Assembly: GCF_015100395.1 (NCBI RefSeq)
Contig: NZ_AP022847.1
Location: forward strand, 1,571,501 to 1,635,500
Direction of reading: 5' to 3'
Length of the DNA: 64,000 nt
From: Nitrosophilus alvini
GTDB taxonomy: Bacteria; Campylobacterota; Campylobacteria; Campylobacterales; Nitratiruptoraceae
Position 1 is the stretch's first letter. Each line of letters starts with the position of its first letter. Under the pieces are notes generated by a model. The model worked only from the letters and a program-made list of their open reading frames with translations, did not search any database and was not told where the DNA came from. Position numbers and translations under genes: made by a program. Below are positions 19,566 through 29,788 of this stretch, piece by piece.

Positions 19566-20927
19566 CTATCCGTTTTTGTTTGGGACTATATAGTTCCCGT
19601 CAAAACACGCTTTACAGTAACTCTGATCGTTACCCACACTTCTTATGAGACCTTCGATAGAGAGATAGGCCAAAGAGTCGGCACCAATATACTCTTTTAT
19701 CTCCGGAGTGCTCATCCTCGCACTTATAAGCTCCTTCTCTTCCGGAGTATCAACTCCGTAATAGCATGGACCGGTTGTAGGAGGAGAACTTATCCTCATA
19801 TGCACCTCTTTGGCTCCCGCATCTTTAAGAATCTGTACAATTTTTTTACTTGTCGTTCCTCTTACTATACTGTCATCAATGACTATAAGTCTTTTTCCTT
19901 TTATCAGTTCCGATATGGGGTTTAGTTTCATTTTAACTTTCAGATCTCTTATCTCCTGAGTAGGCTCGATAAAAGTTCTTCCCACATAGTGGTTTCTTAT
20001 AATACCAAGTTCAAAAGGTATACCACTCTCTTCGGCATAGCCCAAAGCAGCCGCAACACCGCTGTCCGGAACCGGCACTACCATATCGGCATCTACCGGA
20101 AATTCCCTTGCAAGCTCTCTACCCATGTTTTTTCTAAGCTTGTATACGCTTTTTCCGAATATATAACTATCCGGCCTTGCAAAATAGATAAATTCAAAAA
20201 TACATTTATGCGGAGTCGGCTCGAATACCTGTATGCTTCTTGGTTCTTTCCCTTTTTCAAAAACCACCATTTCACCCGGTTTAATATCTCTTAAATATGT
20301 AGCACCGATAAGATCAAATGCGCATGTCTCGCTGGCAACCACATATCCGTCGCCGAGTTTTGCGATACTGAGCGGTCTGAAACCGTGTGGATCTCGTATG
20401 GCAAACATCTTTTTACGGCTCAAAAATAGCAAAGAGTATGCACCTTCTATCCTTTTTACAGCATCGATTATCCTGTCGTACAGATGTTCTTTCTGACTTT
20501 TAGCGATAAGATGGATAAGATTTTCCGTATCCATAAACGTCTGAAAAATTGCACCCTCTCTTATGAGCTCACGTCTTACCTCTTTGGAATTTGTAAGGTT
20601 GCCGTTATGAACAACTGCAATCTGCCCAAGGTCATATCTTGCAAATATAGGCTGGGCATCCAAAATAGAATCATCACCTGCGGTAGAGTATCTTGTATGT
20701 CCTACCGCAGCATCTCCTGTAAGTTTTTTTAGTTTTGCTTTGTCAAAAACCTGTGTTACTAGTCCTCTATTTTTTACTAGATGAAGTCTCTCGCCGTCAC
20801 TGCTGCATATACCGGCAGCTTCCTGTCCCCTATGTTGCATACTAAAAAGTGAAAAATAGGCATATTTTGCCGCTTCCGGCACATCATACACACCTACCAC
20901 TGCACACTTTTCATTTAAAGAAAACAA
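19566..20927 (-). CDS. purF: Amidophosphoribosyltransferase
   Basis: 453 aa. It makes phosphoribosylamine from PRPP and glutamine, the first step of purine synthesis. A 7-residue propeptide precedes the glutaminase nucleophile C8, as in the B. subtilis-type enzyme. Iron-sulfur ligands C242, C388, C438 and C441 are all present, so this is the [4Fe-4S], oxygen-sensitive form. The PRPP loop is VIDDSIVRGTTS (349-360). The ATG follows AGGATTGAAA. dapB lies 46 bp upstream. Confidence 0.96.
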   Translation of the reverse strand: MFSLNEKCAVVGVYDVPEAAKYAYFSLFSMQHRGQEAAGICSSDGERLHLVKNRGLVTQVFDKAKLKKLTGDAAVGHTRYSTAGDDSILDAQPIFARYDLGQIAVVHNGNLTNSKEVRRELIREGAIFQTFMDTENLIHLIAKSQKEHLYDRIIDAVKRIEGAYSLLFLSRKKMFAIRDPHGFRPLSIAKLGDGYVVASETCAFDLIGATYLRDIKPGEMVVFEKGKEPRSIQVFEPTPHKCIFEFIYFARPDSYIFGKSVYKLRKNMGRELAREFPVDADMVVPVPDSGVAAALGYAEESGIPFELGIIRNHYVGRTFIEPTQEIRDLKVKMKLNPISELIKGKRLIVIDDSIVRGTTSKKIVQILKDAGAKEVHMRISSPPTTGPCYYGVDTPEEKELISARMSTPEIKEYIGADSLAYLSIEGLIRSVGNDQSYCKACFDGNYIVPNKNG

Positions 20928-20973
20928 TTTTCAATCCTTTTTCATATTTCACTGTCATAGTCATTTAAAATTA

Positions 20974-21738
20974 TTATATTCCAAGGCAATCGTTTATACT
21001 ATACAAACCGCTCTCTTGATTTACAAGCCATTTGGCTGCTTTAATCGCACCTTTTGCAAATGTGTCCCTGCTTGTAGCAGTATGATTTAGTTCTATATAC
21101 TCTCCCACGTTATAAAACCCTACTGTATGGCGACCTACTATATCGCCGCCTCTCAGGGCGAAAACACCGATCTCATCTTTGGACCTTTCGCCGATATTGC
21201 CGTTTCTTCCGCTTACTCTTACTTTATCTAGATCAAGACCTCTGCCTCTTGCCGCATATTCGGCAAGTGTCAGAGCCGTTCCGCTCGGAGCATCCTTTTT
21301 ATGCCTGTGGTGCATTTCAACTATTTCGATATCGAAATCAGATAGAGTTTTGGATGTAATCTCCACAAGCTTTTTAAGCAGAGCAATTCCCACCGACATA
21401 TTAGTAGCATACAAAACCGGCATCTTTTTTGAAACTTCGCTTATAAGATTCATCTGATGCTCACTCAATCCCGTTGTGCCTATTACGAGAGGTTTCGGAT
21501 TTTTGAGTACACTCTCAAGCAGAGCTTCGGTACCCTCAGGCAGTGTAAAGTCAATGACAACATCACTGTTTTGCAGCAGAGTCTCAATACTGTTGGTTAT
21601 CAGTGCACCCGGAACTTCAAAATCAATCTCATCTATCACATGAACAGAGCTGACTTTTGCATAATCATCATTTTTCAGATTTTCTATAATCAGTTTTCCG
21701 ACTCTTCCACTTCCGCCGTAAACTCCGACATTGATCAT
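20974..21738 (-). CDS. dapB: 4-hydroxy-tetrahydrodipicolinate reductase
   Basis: 254 aa. It uses NAD(P)H in the lysine/meso-diaminopimelate route. The nucleotide motif [12 protein letters not shown] is at residues 4-15, and the catalytic [14 protein letters not shown] signature is at about residues 142-155. AGGAGAGATA precedes the ATG. It lies 8 bp downstream of trxB, so it is likely in the same transcript. Confidence 0.96.
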   Translation of the reverse strand: MINVGVYGGSGRVGKLIIENLKNDDYAKVSSVHVIDEIDFEVPGALITNSIETLLQNSDVVIDFTLPEGTEALLESVLKNPKPLVIGTTGLSEHQMNLISEVSKKMPVLYATNMSVGIALLKKLVEITSKTLSDFDIEIVEMHHRHKKDAPSGTALTLAEYAARGRGLDLDKVRVSGRNGNIGERSKDEIGVFALRGGDIVGRHTVGFYNVGEYIELNHTATSRDTFAKGAIKAAKWLVNQESGLYSINDCLGI

Positions 21739-21746
21739 TATCTCTC

Positions 21747-22685
21747 CTAATGTTCTATATTTTCTATATAATTTATTGCACTTATTGCAGCAGTTGCTCC
21801 GTCACCGGCAGCACATACAACCTGTTTTGCGGCATCAATCCTCACATCGCCTGCTGCAAAAAGGCCGGGAACGGAAGTTCTCATCTTCAGGTCTACAATA
21901 ATTTCACCATATTCGTTTACTTCACACAGAAATTTTCCATCATCCTGTTTCAAAACCTGATTATTTACAACATTTCCTACAAAAACAAAGACCCCCGGCA
22001 CTTTCAAATCTATAGTTTTATCACTTTGTTCTACGACAAGCCCCTGTACACCCATATTGTCGCCGTATACTTTCTGTACTTTTGCATTAAGTATAAACTC
22101 TATTTTTTCATTATTTTGGGCTCGTTCTACTGTTGATGGCGCAGCTCTAAATCTGTCACGTCTATGTATAAGATAAACTTTTGAACAGATATTTGCAAGA
22201 TACAAAGCCTCTTCAAGAGCAGTGTCACCTCCGCCTATAACCGCAACTTCTTTATTTTTATAAAAAAATCCGTCACATGTGGCACATGTACTGACACCTC
22301 GTCCAAAAAATTCGTCTTCTCCTTCAAAACCGGCTCTTTTTGGCGTACTTCCCGTACAGACAACTACGCTTTTGGCATCATATGTCTTGCCACTGAGAAG
22401 CTCAATTTTGAAAGTTTTGTCTTCGTTATGAGATACTTTTACAACCTCTTCCATCTCATGTTTGAGACCAAATTTCATACACTGCTTAGGCCAGCACTCC
22501 ATAAGTTCCATTCCAGTGACAACTTCGCAGACACCGGGATAGTTCTCTATTTCGCTGCTCTGTGTTATCTGCCCTCCTGGCATTCCTTTTTCAAACATAA
22601 TCACATTACCTAGCCCGCCTCTTGTGGCATAAAGCCCCGCTGTCAGTCCCGCAGGACCACCACCGATAATTGCCAAATCCAGCAT
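21747..22685 (-). CDS. trxB: Thioredoxin reductase
   Basis: 312 aa. FAD motif [17 protein letters not shown] (8-24), NADPH motif [12 protein letters not shown] (149-160) and redox pair C134/C137 in [10 protein letters not shown]. It passes NADPH electrons to thioredoxin. The C-terminal FAD motif is [20 protein letters not shown]. It lies 218 bp downstream of trxA, across a spacer with a terminator-like hairpin, so it may have its own promoter. Confidence 0.96.
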   Translation of the reverse strand: MLDLAIIGGGPAGLTAGLYATRGGLGNVIMFEKGMPGGQITQSSEIENYPGVCEVVTGMELMECWPKQCMKFGLKHEMEEVVKVSHNEDKTFKIELLSGKTYDAKSVVVCTGSTPKRAGFEGEDEFFGRGVSTCATCDGFFYKNKEVAVIGGGDTALEEALYLANICSKVYLIHRRDRFRAAPSTVERAQNNEKIEFILNAKVQKVYGDNMGVQGLVVEQSDKTIDLKVPGVFVFVGNVVNNQVLKQDDGKFLCEVNEYGEIIVDLKMRTSVPGLFAAGDVRIDAAKQVVCAAGDGATAAISAINYIENIEH

Positions 22686-22881
22686 AGCTGCTCCTTGTCA
22701 GTTTAAAATAAATAAGTCCACTCTTTTAATATTGACCGGCTATAACTTTAGTTGTTCAATATTATTAAAAACTCTCTTTAAAAGGGATAAATTTTTAGAA
22801 AAGATTGATAGGTTAAGAGGCAAAAGGCTGTAGAAGGGAAATAAGAGTAATTTTTTCAATCAAAAGTCTAATATACTCTAA

Positions 22882-22899
22882 TGCGGGCAAAAGCCCGCA
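22882..22899 (-). terminator. Hairpin terminator of trxA
   Basis: A 7-bp GC-rich stem (TGCGGGC 22882-22888, GCCCGCA 22893-22899) with an AAAA loop lies 5 bp past the trxA stop. The T tract after it on the minus strand is poor. The rest of the spacer (22686-22881) holds degenerate AAGAGGCAAAAGG-type sequence near 22814 and no gene. Confidence 0.6.
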
Positions 22900-22903
22900 C
22901 AAT

Positions 22904-23224
22904 TTAGCCAAGAAGAGAGTCGAGTTTTTCTTTGAAAGCCTGTTTTGAAGCGGCACCAACCATCTGATCCACAAGTTCACCGTCTTTGAAAAAGAGGATT
23001 GTAGGAATGGATCTGATTCCGTATCTGATAGCAATATCCTGCTCTTCGTCTGTATTTACTTTGCAGATTTTTGCTTTTCCTTCATACTCTTCGGCCAGTT
23101 CGTCAATAACTGGGGCAATCATCCTACACGGCCCGCACCAGGGAGCCCAAAAATCTACCAAAACAACACCATCTTTAATAGTGCTATCAAAATTTGAAGC
23201 ATTTAATTCTAAATATTTACCCAT
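22904..23224 (-). CDS. trxA: Thioredoxin
   Basis: 106 aa. Active site WCGPC with C30 and C33, the usual [12 protein letters not shown] context and the cis-Pro IRSIPT loop. It is a cytoplasmic disulfide reductant serving Bcp and others. AAAGGAG is upstream of ATG. It has its own TATAAT promoter. Confidence 0.97.
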   Translation of the reverse strand: MGKYLELNASNFDSTIKDGVVLVDFWAPWCGPCRMIAPVIDELAEEYEGKAKICKVNTDEEQDIAIRYGIRSIPTILFFKDGELVDQMVGAASKQAFKEKLDSLLG

Positions 23225-23284
23225 TTTTTCTCCTTTATAAAATATTATGAAAATGTTTACATAAATTTGTGCAAACAGACAAAT

Positions 23285-23290
23285 ATTATA
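23285..23290 (-). promoter_or_regulatory. -10 element for trxA
   Basis: TATAAT on the minus strand in an AT-rich spacer between yraN and trxA, about 60 bp before the trxA ATG. Confidence 0.6.
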
Positions 23291-23319
23291 CTTATTTTAT
23301 CTTTAAAATGACTTATTGG

Positions 23320-23649
23320 CTAATCTGCTGTAATGTTTTCCAGATGAACAAGTTCGCCGCTTTTAACAATAACTGCATCTATCTGGTAATCCGTATCAAT
23401 TCCGGTTTTAAGGAAAAAATAGTCGACAGTTTTGATTATTTTTGAAAGTTTAGATGGAGTAACAGCATAAACAGGATCAAAATTTTTTCCACTTTTGACC
23501 TCAATAAAATGAAGGATTCCGTTTCTTGATGCAATTATATCTATCTCGCCAAATCTGGAATAAAAGTTCCTCTCGACAATTACGAATCCTTCTGAAATCA
23601 GATATTCACATACCCTTGTTTCCGCAAAATTTCCTTTTACTCTACTCAA
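23320..23649 (-). CDS. yraN: UPF0102 family protein YraN (endonuclease-like fold)
   Basis: 109 aa. The family core is [39 protein letters not shown] and a C-terminal QIDAVIV strand. The E-x-D-x(n)-E-x-K residues (GEIDII...FIEVKSG) match a restriction-endonuclease-like fold; biological role is not settled. The start overlaps the end of the formate dehydrogenase-like gene by 8 bp. Confidence 0.92.
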   Translation of the reverse strand: MSRVKGNFAETRVCEYLISEGFVIVERNFYSRFGEIDIIASRNGILHFIEVKSGKNFDPVYAVTPSKLSKIIKTVDYFFLKTGIDTDYQIDAVIVKSGELVHLENITAD

Positions 23650-25705
23650 CTCTAACCTTTACGGATTTGAATCTGGCAGTTTTCACCAGCTCATCCGCCT
23701 CATCTCCGAAAAGATAGTTGATATGGCTTTTTGCATGATGGAAAGAGGTATAGAGAGTCCCTCTTTTTACTGTTTTAGAAAATTTCACTCTAAGAGGGCG
23801 GCTTCGGCCATATTTGGAAATTAGAACAACTCTCTCTTTTCCTTTAAAATAGACCTTGTCTTTTTCACTGGCCAGAAGTATATCTTCTTTATGCCTTTTT
23901 GACAGAGACTTACACGCATTTGTCTGAGCAGCATTATTATACTGTGCGATTATCCTGCCTGTAGTAAGATAGAAATGATGATCTCTGTTTTTTATCATAT
24001 CTTTTAAATGCCCCCTTAATTTATAGGGGTTGTATCTGAAATAGCCAAATCCGTCATCCGTTCTGAACTTCTCAATGTGAAGTATAGATGTATCCTCTTC
24101 TTTAACAGGCCACTGCAGACCTCTTAAGAGATTCTTCTCAAACTTTTCATATTCTGCACCGCCAAATCTCTCATTTGCCACAACTCTTACCTCATTCCAC
24201 ACATCTTCTGTCTCTTTGAAACCAAAGTCGACTCCCAGCCTTTTTGCTATCTCGCTTATAACTTCCCAGTCATCAGGAAGGTCTGTTTCAACAAGAGGCT
24301 TGGAAAGGTGCATCCTTCTTTCCGCATTAACATATATTCCGGTTTTTTCATATGAACTTTTCACACCAAAAACAATATCTGCAAATTTTATAATCTGGGT
24401 AGGAAATATTTCGTTTACCATAAGAAATTCAAGATTTTTCAGCGCTTTGTGGATTTTATTCTGATTCGGATGAATATGCGCTATATCCTCACCCATATTG
24501 AAAAGTGCCTTTATTTTATTCTCATTCATGGCATCAATCAGATCGGGAGTCATCAGACCGATTTTTTTCGGTGTTTTATAGTCGGGCAGAAAATAGGGCA
24601 GACACCCCATATCACATGTTCCCTGCACATTGTTCTGTCCGCGCAGAGGCATAAGACCGGCTCCTTTTTTACCTATGTTTCCGGTCAACATGGCAAGGTT
24701 TGCCAAAGCCATGACCGCATAGCTTCCGTCTATATGCTCCGATACGCCAAGTCCCCATATGATAAGACTTTTTTTCGTAGCAAGAAGTCGCGCGACTGCT
24801 CTTATTTTTTCGGGAAGATCCTCATATCCCCGTATTTTTGAGAGGATTTCCGGATTTGCAAACTCATCTTCAAGTATATTTTTTCTATACTCTTCAAATC
24901 CTTTTGTTCTTTTATTTATAAAATCGCGATTCTCAAGATTTTCACTCAATATCACAAATGCCAGCATATTGAAAATCATCAGGTTGGTTTCATAGGGAAT
25001 TGAGAGATGGTAGTTTGCAAATTTTGACAGTGCAATCTCCCTTACATCTATAACCCCGAGACCTGCGCCATTGTTTTTTATCGCCTCCAAAATTCTGTTT
25101 GCAACTATCGGATGAGCTTCGGTGGTATTTGAGCCGATGACAAGCATAAATTCTGTTTCATAGATATCATCAAAAGGATTTGTCGCAGCACCTTCGCCTA
25201 TTGTTTCTTTAAGGCCTTTGAGACTCGGTGAATGGCATACTCTTGCACAGTTGTCCACATGCGGTGAACCAATAACCTCTCTTGTAAATTTCTGAAAAAG
25301 ATAGCTGCTTTCGCAGTTTGTTCTGGCACCGCCGATTGCGGCAAAGGAATCGGCTCCGTATTTTTGCGTAATCTCTTTGAGCTTGAAAGCTGCAATATCG
25401 TATGCCAGAGTGTATGGAATTTCATAAAATTCAGCATCAAACTCTTTTAGATTTTCAATAATATCGCCAAAATTTGCTTTCAGCTTTTCATATTCCCTTT
25501 TGAGGAACTCTTTTTTTATTCGGGCATTTTTTATCTTATCGGGACTGTAAAGATACTCCCAACCGTATTTGCCTTTTACGCACAGCTTCCCACGGCTTAC
25601 CACTCCTTCGGGAAGAGCATACATCTTTTCAATTTTGCCGTTTTTTATATCGGCTGCAACATCGCACCCCACACCGCAATAGGTACAGACACTGACTTTT
25701 CTCAC
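23642..25705 (-). CDS. Molybdopterin oxidoreductase, cytoplasmic formate dehydrogenase-like (Cys form)
   Basis: 687 aa. An N-terminal [4Fe-4S] site C7-x2-C10-x3-C14-x27-C42 with KGKYG following it, then the molybdopterin domains; the metal ligand position is C157-H158 in [10 protein letters not shown], where some formate dehydrogenases have selenocysteine. [12 protein letters not shown] is also typical of FDH. There is no Tat signal, so it is cytoplasmic, and no N-terminal ferredoxin-like extension. No beta, gamma or FdhD/E gene is adjacent, so the electron partner is unknown. GTG start with GGAGAGG upstream, overlapping the SDR stop. Formate oxidation or CO2 reduction are both possible; direction cannot be read from sequence. 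Confidence 0.85.
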   Translation of the reverse strand: MRKVSVCTYCGVGCDVAADIKNGKIEKMYALPEGVVSRGKLCVKGKYGWEYLYSPDKIKNARIKKEFLKREYEKLKANFGDIIENLKEFDAEFYEIPYTLAYDIAAFKLKEITQKYGADSFAAIGGARTNCESSYLFQKFTREVIGSPHVDNCARVCHSPSLKGLKETIGEGAATNPFDDIYETEFMLVIGSNTTEAHPIVANRILEAIKNNGAGLGVIDVREIALSKFANYHLSIPYETNLMIFNMLAFVILSENLENRDFINKRTKGFEEYRKNILEDEFANPEILSKIRGYEDLPEKIRAVARLLATKKSLIIWGLGVSEHIDGSYAVMALANLAMLTGNIGKKGAGLMPLRGQNNVQGTCDMGCLPYFLPDYKTPKKIGLMTPDLIDAMNENKIKALFNMGEDIAHIHPNQNKIHKALKNLEFLMVNEIFPTQIIKFADIVFGVKSSYEKTGIYVNAERRMHLSKPLVETDLPDDWEVISEIAKRLGVDFGFKETEDVWNEVRVVANERFGGAEYEKFEKNLLRGLQWPVKEEDTSILHIEKFRTDDGFGYFRYNPYKLRGHLKDMIKNRDHHFYLTTGRIIAQYNNAAQTNACKSLSKRHKEDILLASEKDKVYFKGKERVVLISKYGRSRPLRVKFSKTVKRGTLYTSFHHAKSHINYLFGDEADELVKTARFKSVKVRVE

Positions 25706-26469
25706 CCCTCTCCTCCGACTTTTTTATTGTTGACATATCTTATAATCTTATCTCTTAAAGATGGCGGCATGAAAGAGAGAAGTTTTATCGCCAAGTAAAA
25801 CATTAAGGGAAAAGCGTACTCTTTTTTCTCTTTTTCTATCGCATAGACTATTTTTTCAACCCCTGATTGAAGGTCCATAAAAAAAGGCATTTTGAAACTG
25901 TTTTTTCGAGTCATAGGAGTATCGATGAATCCTGGAAGAATATTTATAACTTTTATGTTATATCTGTACAGATGGTTTCTAATCCCTTCGGCATAGGAGT
26001 TAAGGGCTCTTTTTGATGTACTGTAGGCTGTTGAAGTGGGCATAGTCACCAAAGAGGCAAGAGAAGATATAAAAACAATTTTCCCGGCTCTTTTTGACTT
26101 CATATCTTCCAAGAAAGGCTCCAAAAGAAAAGGAATTGATAAAAAATTGACTCTCATCATATATTCAATATCCTCATATTTAGCATATTCACAGTTATGT
26201 CCTGCCGATATACCAGCATTTGCTATGATCATATCTATCCCGCCGGATTTTTCCAATATATCCTTTTTCACAACTTCCAGTTTTTTGTAATCGCTCAGGT
26301 CGCAAGGATATATAAAGACCTCCGCTCCTTTTTCCTCCAGCTCGTTTTTCAGACTTTTTAAAAGATTTTCTCTTCTTGAAATCAGAAAAAGAGAATCTCC
26401 CCTTTTTGCATATCTTTTTGATAGCTCCCTGCCTATACCGCTGCTGGCACCGGTAACAAGGATTTTTAT
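25702..26469 (-). CDS. Short-chain dehydrogenase/reductase with apparent AUA start codon
   Basis: 255 aa if it starts at ATA 26469. From there the frame is open and reads the standard SDR N-terminus: KILVTGASSGIGREL, then NAG in IIANAGIS, the catalytic S136 and Y149-x3-K153 (YSTSK). The nearest in-frame GTG (26271) would delete the whole cofactor-binding part. In the same frame a TGA lies at 26479-26481 and no ATG, GTG or TTG lies between. GAGGAG is 5 bp before the ATA, and ATA overlaps the hom stop TAA. The C-terminus has a hydrophobic patch (YLAIKLLSFMPPS). Substrate unknown; it resembles the DltE/YdfG-like classical SDRs. The stop overlaps the FDH start. Confidence 0.82.
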   Translation of the reverse strand: MKILVTGASSGIGRELSKRYAKRGDSLFLISRRENLLKSLKNELEEKGAEVFIYPCDLSDYKKLEVVKKDILEKSGGIDMIIANAGISAGHNCEYAKYEDIEYMMRVNFLSIPFLLEPFLEDMKSKRAGKIVFISSLASLVTMPTSTAYSTSKRALNSYAEGIRNHLYRYNIKVINILPGFIDTPMTRKNSFKMPFFMDLQSGVEKIVYAIEKEKKEYAFPLMFYLAIKLLSFMPPSLRDKIIRYVNNKKVGGEG

Positions 26470-27734
26470 TGTCGCTCCTCAACTCGTATCATCACCGGTT
26501 CGGCTTTGACATAATCTTTGGCTCTGATTCTTTCAAGAGCTTTTTGTATCTCTTTTTCAAGGCATACATGTGTGGAAAGCAGGAGATTTGCCGTTGTTTT
26601 AGATTGCGGTTTTTGGAGCATTGATTCGACAGATATGCTGTTTTCGCCAAGTATCTGGGCAATATCAGCAAGGACTCCCGGCCTGTCGAGAACAGAAATT
26701 CTCAGATAATATTTTGAACTTATATTTTCGGATGCGGCAAGAGTCATTCCTGTCTCAAGCGGCCTTTTAAATCCAAGCATAGGAGAACATTTGCCGCCCC
26801 TAGCAATATCTATGATATTTGATATGACAGCACTCGCAGTTGCATCTCCACCTGCACCGGGACCGTAATACATAGTTTCGCCGACAAAATCTCCTATTAC
26901 GCTGATACCGTTCATTACACCGTCTACTTTTGCTATCATCTCCTCTTTCGGAACAAGAACAGGATGGACTCTAAGCTCCACTTCGTTGCCATTCTTTTTT
27001 GCAATTGCCAAAAGTTTGATTGCGTATCCGAACTCCCGCGCAAACTCAAAATCGAGTGAAGATATTTTCGTTATGCCTTCTATCAAAATATCTTCCGGTT
27101 TCGCATCTATTCCGTAAGCTATGCTTGCTAAAATCAAAAGCTTATGAGCAGCATCGTAACCCTCTATGTCGAAAGTGGGATCAGCTTCTGCATAGCCCAG
27201 TTCCTGAGCCTCTTTGAGCGTTGGGCCAAAGTCTGCACCCTCTTTGTCCATTTTTGTCAGAATAAAATTGCAGGTACCGTTCATAATACCTTTTATAGCT
27301 TCTATATGGTTTGCACTCAGGCCTTCTCTAAGAGCCTTGATGATGGGAATTCCTCCCGCAACGCTCGCTTCAAATTCAAAAGGTATTCCTCCTGCAATCT
27401 CCTGAAGCTCGTACCTGTGATATGCAAGAAGGGCTTTGTTTGCAGTTACAACGGCTTTTTTATTCTCGAGAGCTTTTTTTACAACTTTGTATGCTTCGTC
27501 CACTCCTCCCATAAGTTCTACAATTATATCGATAGAATCGTCTTCTATTATCTCATATGGGTCGTCTGTAAGAGGAATATCAACACCCCGTTTCCTGCCC
27601 AGATTTCTGACCGCCCCTTTTGCCACAACTATCTCTTTGCCGGCTCGGGCACTAATGATATCTCTGTTTTTATTCAATATTTTTACAACACTTTCACCTA
27701 CAGTTCCTACACCGATAATTCCTACTCTTATCAT
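26466..27734 (-). CDS. hom: Homoserine dehydrogenase
   Basis: 422 aa. It reduces aspartate semialdehyde to homoserine on the way to Thr and Met. The NAD(P) motif GIIGVGTVGESV (5-16), the catalytic region EFEASVAGGIPIIKALREGL and GYAEADPTFDIEGYDAAHK are present, with a C-terminal ACT domain (about 345-415, SILDRPGVLADIA-like) for feedback control. No kinase domain is fused. It sits 12 bp downstream of the aminotransferase gene. Confidence 0.96.
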   Translation of the reverse strand: MIRVGIIGVGTVGESVVKILNKNRDIISARAGKEIVVAKGAVRNLGRKRGVDIPLTDDPYEIIEDDSIDIIVELMGGVDEAYKVVKKALENKKAVVTANKALLAYHRYELQEIAGGIPFEFEASVAGGIPIIKALREGLSANHIEAIKGIMNGTCNFILTKMDKEGADFGPTLKEAQELGYAEADPTFDIEGYDAAHKLLILASIAYGIDAKPEDILIEGITKISSLDFEFAREFGYAIKLLAIAKKNGNEVELRVHPVLVPKEEMIAKVDGVMNGISVIGDFVGETMYYGPGAGGDATASAVISNIIDIARGGKCSPMLGFKRPLETGMTLAASENISSKYYLRISVLDRPGVLADIAQILGENSISVESMLQKPQSKTTANLLLSTHVCLEKEIQKALERIRAKDYVKAEPVMIRVEERQ

Positions 27735-27746
27735 CCTTTTTCCCTG

Positions 27747-28958
27747 TCAGTTGGAATAGTCTTTCAAAAATTTTTTTATATTTCTTGCAGCTTGTCTGAT
27801 TCTTTTTTCATTTTCTATAAGAGCAATTCTTACATGATTTTCGCCGTACTCTCCAAAACCTATACCTGGACTAACGGCAACTTTTGCTTCTGTGAGAAGC
27901 TTTTTGCTAAACTCCAGACTCCCCATCTCTTCAAACTCTTTTGGAATTCTTGCCCAAACAAACATAGTCGACTTGGGCTTTGCTATATCCCATCCCGCTT
28001 TTGAGAAACTTTCAATCAGCACATCCCTTCTTTTTTCATACTTTTTTCTTATCTCTTCAACACAATCCTGTGGTCCGTTGAGAGCAACAGTTGCAGCTAC
28101 CTGAATAGGAGTGAACATTCCGTAGTCTATCCAGCTCTTTATCTTTTGCAAAGCGCCCACAAGTTTTCTGTTCCCCACGACAAATCCCACTCTCCATCCG
28201 GCCATATTGTAGCTTTTACTGAGAGTAAAACTCTCTACGGCTACATCCTTGGCACCATCAGCCTCAAATATGGAAGGAGTTCTGTATCCGTCATATGTCA
28301 GATCAGCATAGGCTATATCGCTAAGGATATAAAATCTCTCTTTTTTTGCAATTCCAACCAGCCTCTCGTAAAAACTTTTAGTTACTGTTGCAGTTGAGGG
28401 ATTGTGAGGAAAGTTTACCACAAGAAATTTAGGTTTCGGAAAAGAGTCTAGAAGCGCCTTTTCAAGATTTTCAAAAAACTTATCTTCATCCACTTCATAA
28501 AATTCGTTATATACAAGCTCCATTTTCTGAACATTCCCGCCGGCCAAAACAAAAGCATAGGAGTGTATGGGATAGGTAGGATCAGGCACTATTGCAACAT
28601 CCCCCGGATTTGTTACAGCCTGCACAAGATGCACATAACCCTCTTTACTGCCCATAGTTGCTACCGCTTCGGTTTCCGGATCAAGTGCTACGCCGTATCT
28701 TCTTTCATACCAGTTACAGATAGCGAGTCTTAGTTTGTATATACCCTTGCTTGCACTATAACCGTGATTTTTTGGTTTTTGCGCAGATTCTATAAGTTTT
28801 TCGATAATATGCTGCGGTGCAGGTCCATCCGGATTTCCCATACTAAAATCTATAATATCTTCTCCGGCTCTTCTTGCAGCCATTTTAAGTTCATTTACCG
28901 CAGCAAATACATATTTTGGCAATCTTTCTATTTTGCTGAATCTTATCTCGTCAAACAT
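27747..28958 (-). CDS. PLP-dependent aminotransferase, AlaC/LL-DAP aminotransferase-like
   Basis: 403 aa, fold type I. The PLP lysine is in [16 protein letters not shown], with the NFPHNPST and [12 protein letters not shown] motifs nearby. The style ([21 protein letters not shown]) fits the group that holds glutamate-pyruvate aminotransferase AlaC and LL-diaminopimelate aminotransferases. Its place beside hom and the DapB enzyme in the window suggest a role in aspartate-family amino acids, but this is inference. In C. jejuni I recall an aminotransferase gene in the same place. Confidence 0.88.
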   Translation of the reverse strand: MFDEIRFSKIERLPKYVFAAVNELKMAARRAGEDIIDFSMGNPDGPAPQHIIEKLIESAQKPKNHGYSASKGIYKLRLAICNWYERRYGVALDPETEAVATMGSKEGYVHLVQAVTNPGDVAIVPDPTYPIHSYAFVLAGGNVQKMELVYNEFYEVDEDKFFENLEKALLDSFPKPKFLVVNFPHNPSTATVTKSFYERLVGIAKKERFYILSDIAYADLTYDGYRTPSIFEADGAKDVAVESFTLSKSYNMAGWRVGFVVGNRKLVGALQKIKSWIDYGMFTPIQVAATVALNGPQDCVEEIRKKYEKRRDVLIESFSKAGWDIAKPKSTMFVWARIPKEFEEMGSLEFSKKLLTEAKVAVSPGIGFGEYGENHVRIALIENEKRIRQAARNIKKFLKDYSN

Positions 28959-28975
28959 AATTATCCTTTAATCCC

Positions 28976-29788
28976 TTATTCCAAAACAACTTTCAATCCG
29001 TTTTTTATATTGCCAAGTGTATAAATATCGGAAATTTTTATATAATAGGCATTTTCCGGAAGCCTCAGAACAATCCAACTTGTCTTTTCATCTTTTTTAT
29101 AAACTTTGAGAAGATGAAGTCTTTTATCGTATATGGCCACTCTTGGATACCAACTGTTTCCGGGCATACTTGCAATGGAAATTTTACGCCCCTTTGGAAG
29201 AGCCAGCCAATAGTCGGAAACAGGTTTTTTCAGTTTCGTTTTCACATTTGGTTCAAGTTCCAGCACATCAAGATACGCTCCGTTTATATCAACGGTATAC
29301 ACCCATCTTTCTTCATCTTCTCTTCTTATATCAAGTATCAAGCAACCCTCTTTTTTCAAAGCATTGCTTAAAATGACTGGATCGATAGCATATTCCGCTG
29401 TTAGTGAAATACTCCAGTAAAAACCGTCATCTTCGTTTCTGGCTTCATAAGTTAAAAAATAGTAATATCCGAGCTCTCTTAGTTTATCACTCACTAGTTT
29501 TATAAAAAACAGTGGATATCCGTTTGTTCTGAACGTAACGATCAATTTTCTCGGTTCATTGAAAAAAAGCTTGAGCAGACCGTTTTCTTTGAGTCTTTGA
29601 ACAACTTTTACAATATCCACATGGCTTTCGTCCAAATAAAATTCGTTTCTGTTTTCAAAAATCTTCTCTATCAGTTTCTGATGCTGAATATAACTTTTTT
29701 TATCAACTAGGCTTTTGATTTTTTCCTCTAAAATATCTCCAAAGCCTGCAGAGATTATGATCAGAAAAAGAAAAATGTATCTTACCAA
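28976..29788 (-). CDS. Periplasmic or exported protein of unknown function
   Basis: 270 aa. A signal peptide (about 1-17) begins at a TTG with AGAGG upstream; the start overlaps the RodZ-like gene by 7 bp. I do not recognise a named domain. The middle (about 85-155) looks like repeated alpha-beta units with FRTNGYPLFFIKLVSDKLRELGY and a second ALKKEGCLILDIRRE unit; the end is beta-rich. The C. jejuni chromosome has, as I recall, a periplasmic protein in the same slot, and the pairing with the RodZ-like gene suggests they act together at the envelope. Confidence 0.78.
   Translation of the reverse strand: MVRYIFLFLIIISAGFGDILEEKIKSLVDKKSYIQHQKLIEKIFENRNEFYLDESHVDIVKVVQRLKENGLLKLFFNEPRKLIVTFRTNGYPLFFIKLVSDKLRELGYYYFLTYEARNEDDGFYWSISLTAEYAIDPVILSNALKKEGCLILDIRREDEERWVYTVDINGAYLDVLELEPNVKTKLKKPVSDYWLALPKGRKISIASMPGNSWYPRVAIYDKRLHLLKVYKKDEKTSWIVLRLPENAYYIKISDIYTLGNIKNGLKVVLE

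Noticed and set aside
22686-22903. Possible small gene between trxB and trxA
   Set aside because: No open frame with a ribosome site; only the terminator and degenerate repeat sequence.
24216-24841. Plus-strand frames opposite the formate dehydrogenase-like gene
   Set aside because: They are antisense shadows of a well-supported gene.
25702-26271. SDR as an N-terminally truncated pseudogene
   Set aside because: The missing N-terminus is present in frame upstream of the GTG, so the gene is whole if AUA is used.
26195-26482. 95-codon open frame over the SDR start
   Set aside because: It is a different frame from the SDR; the SDR frame itself is open and explains the conservation.
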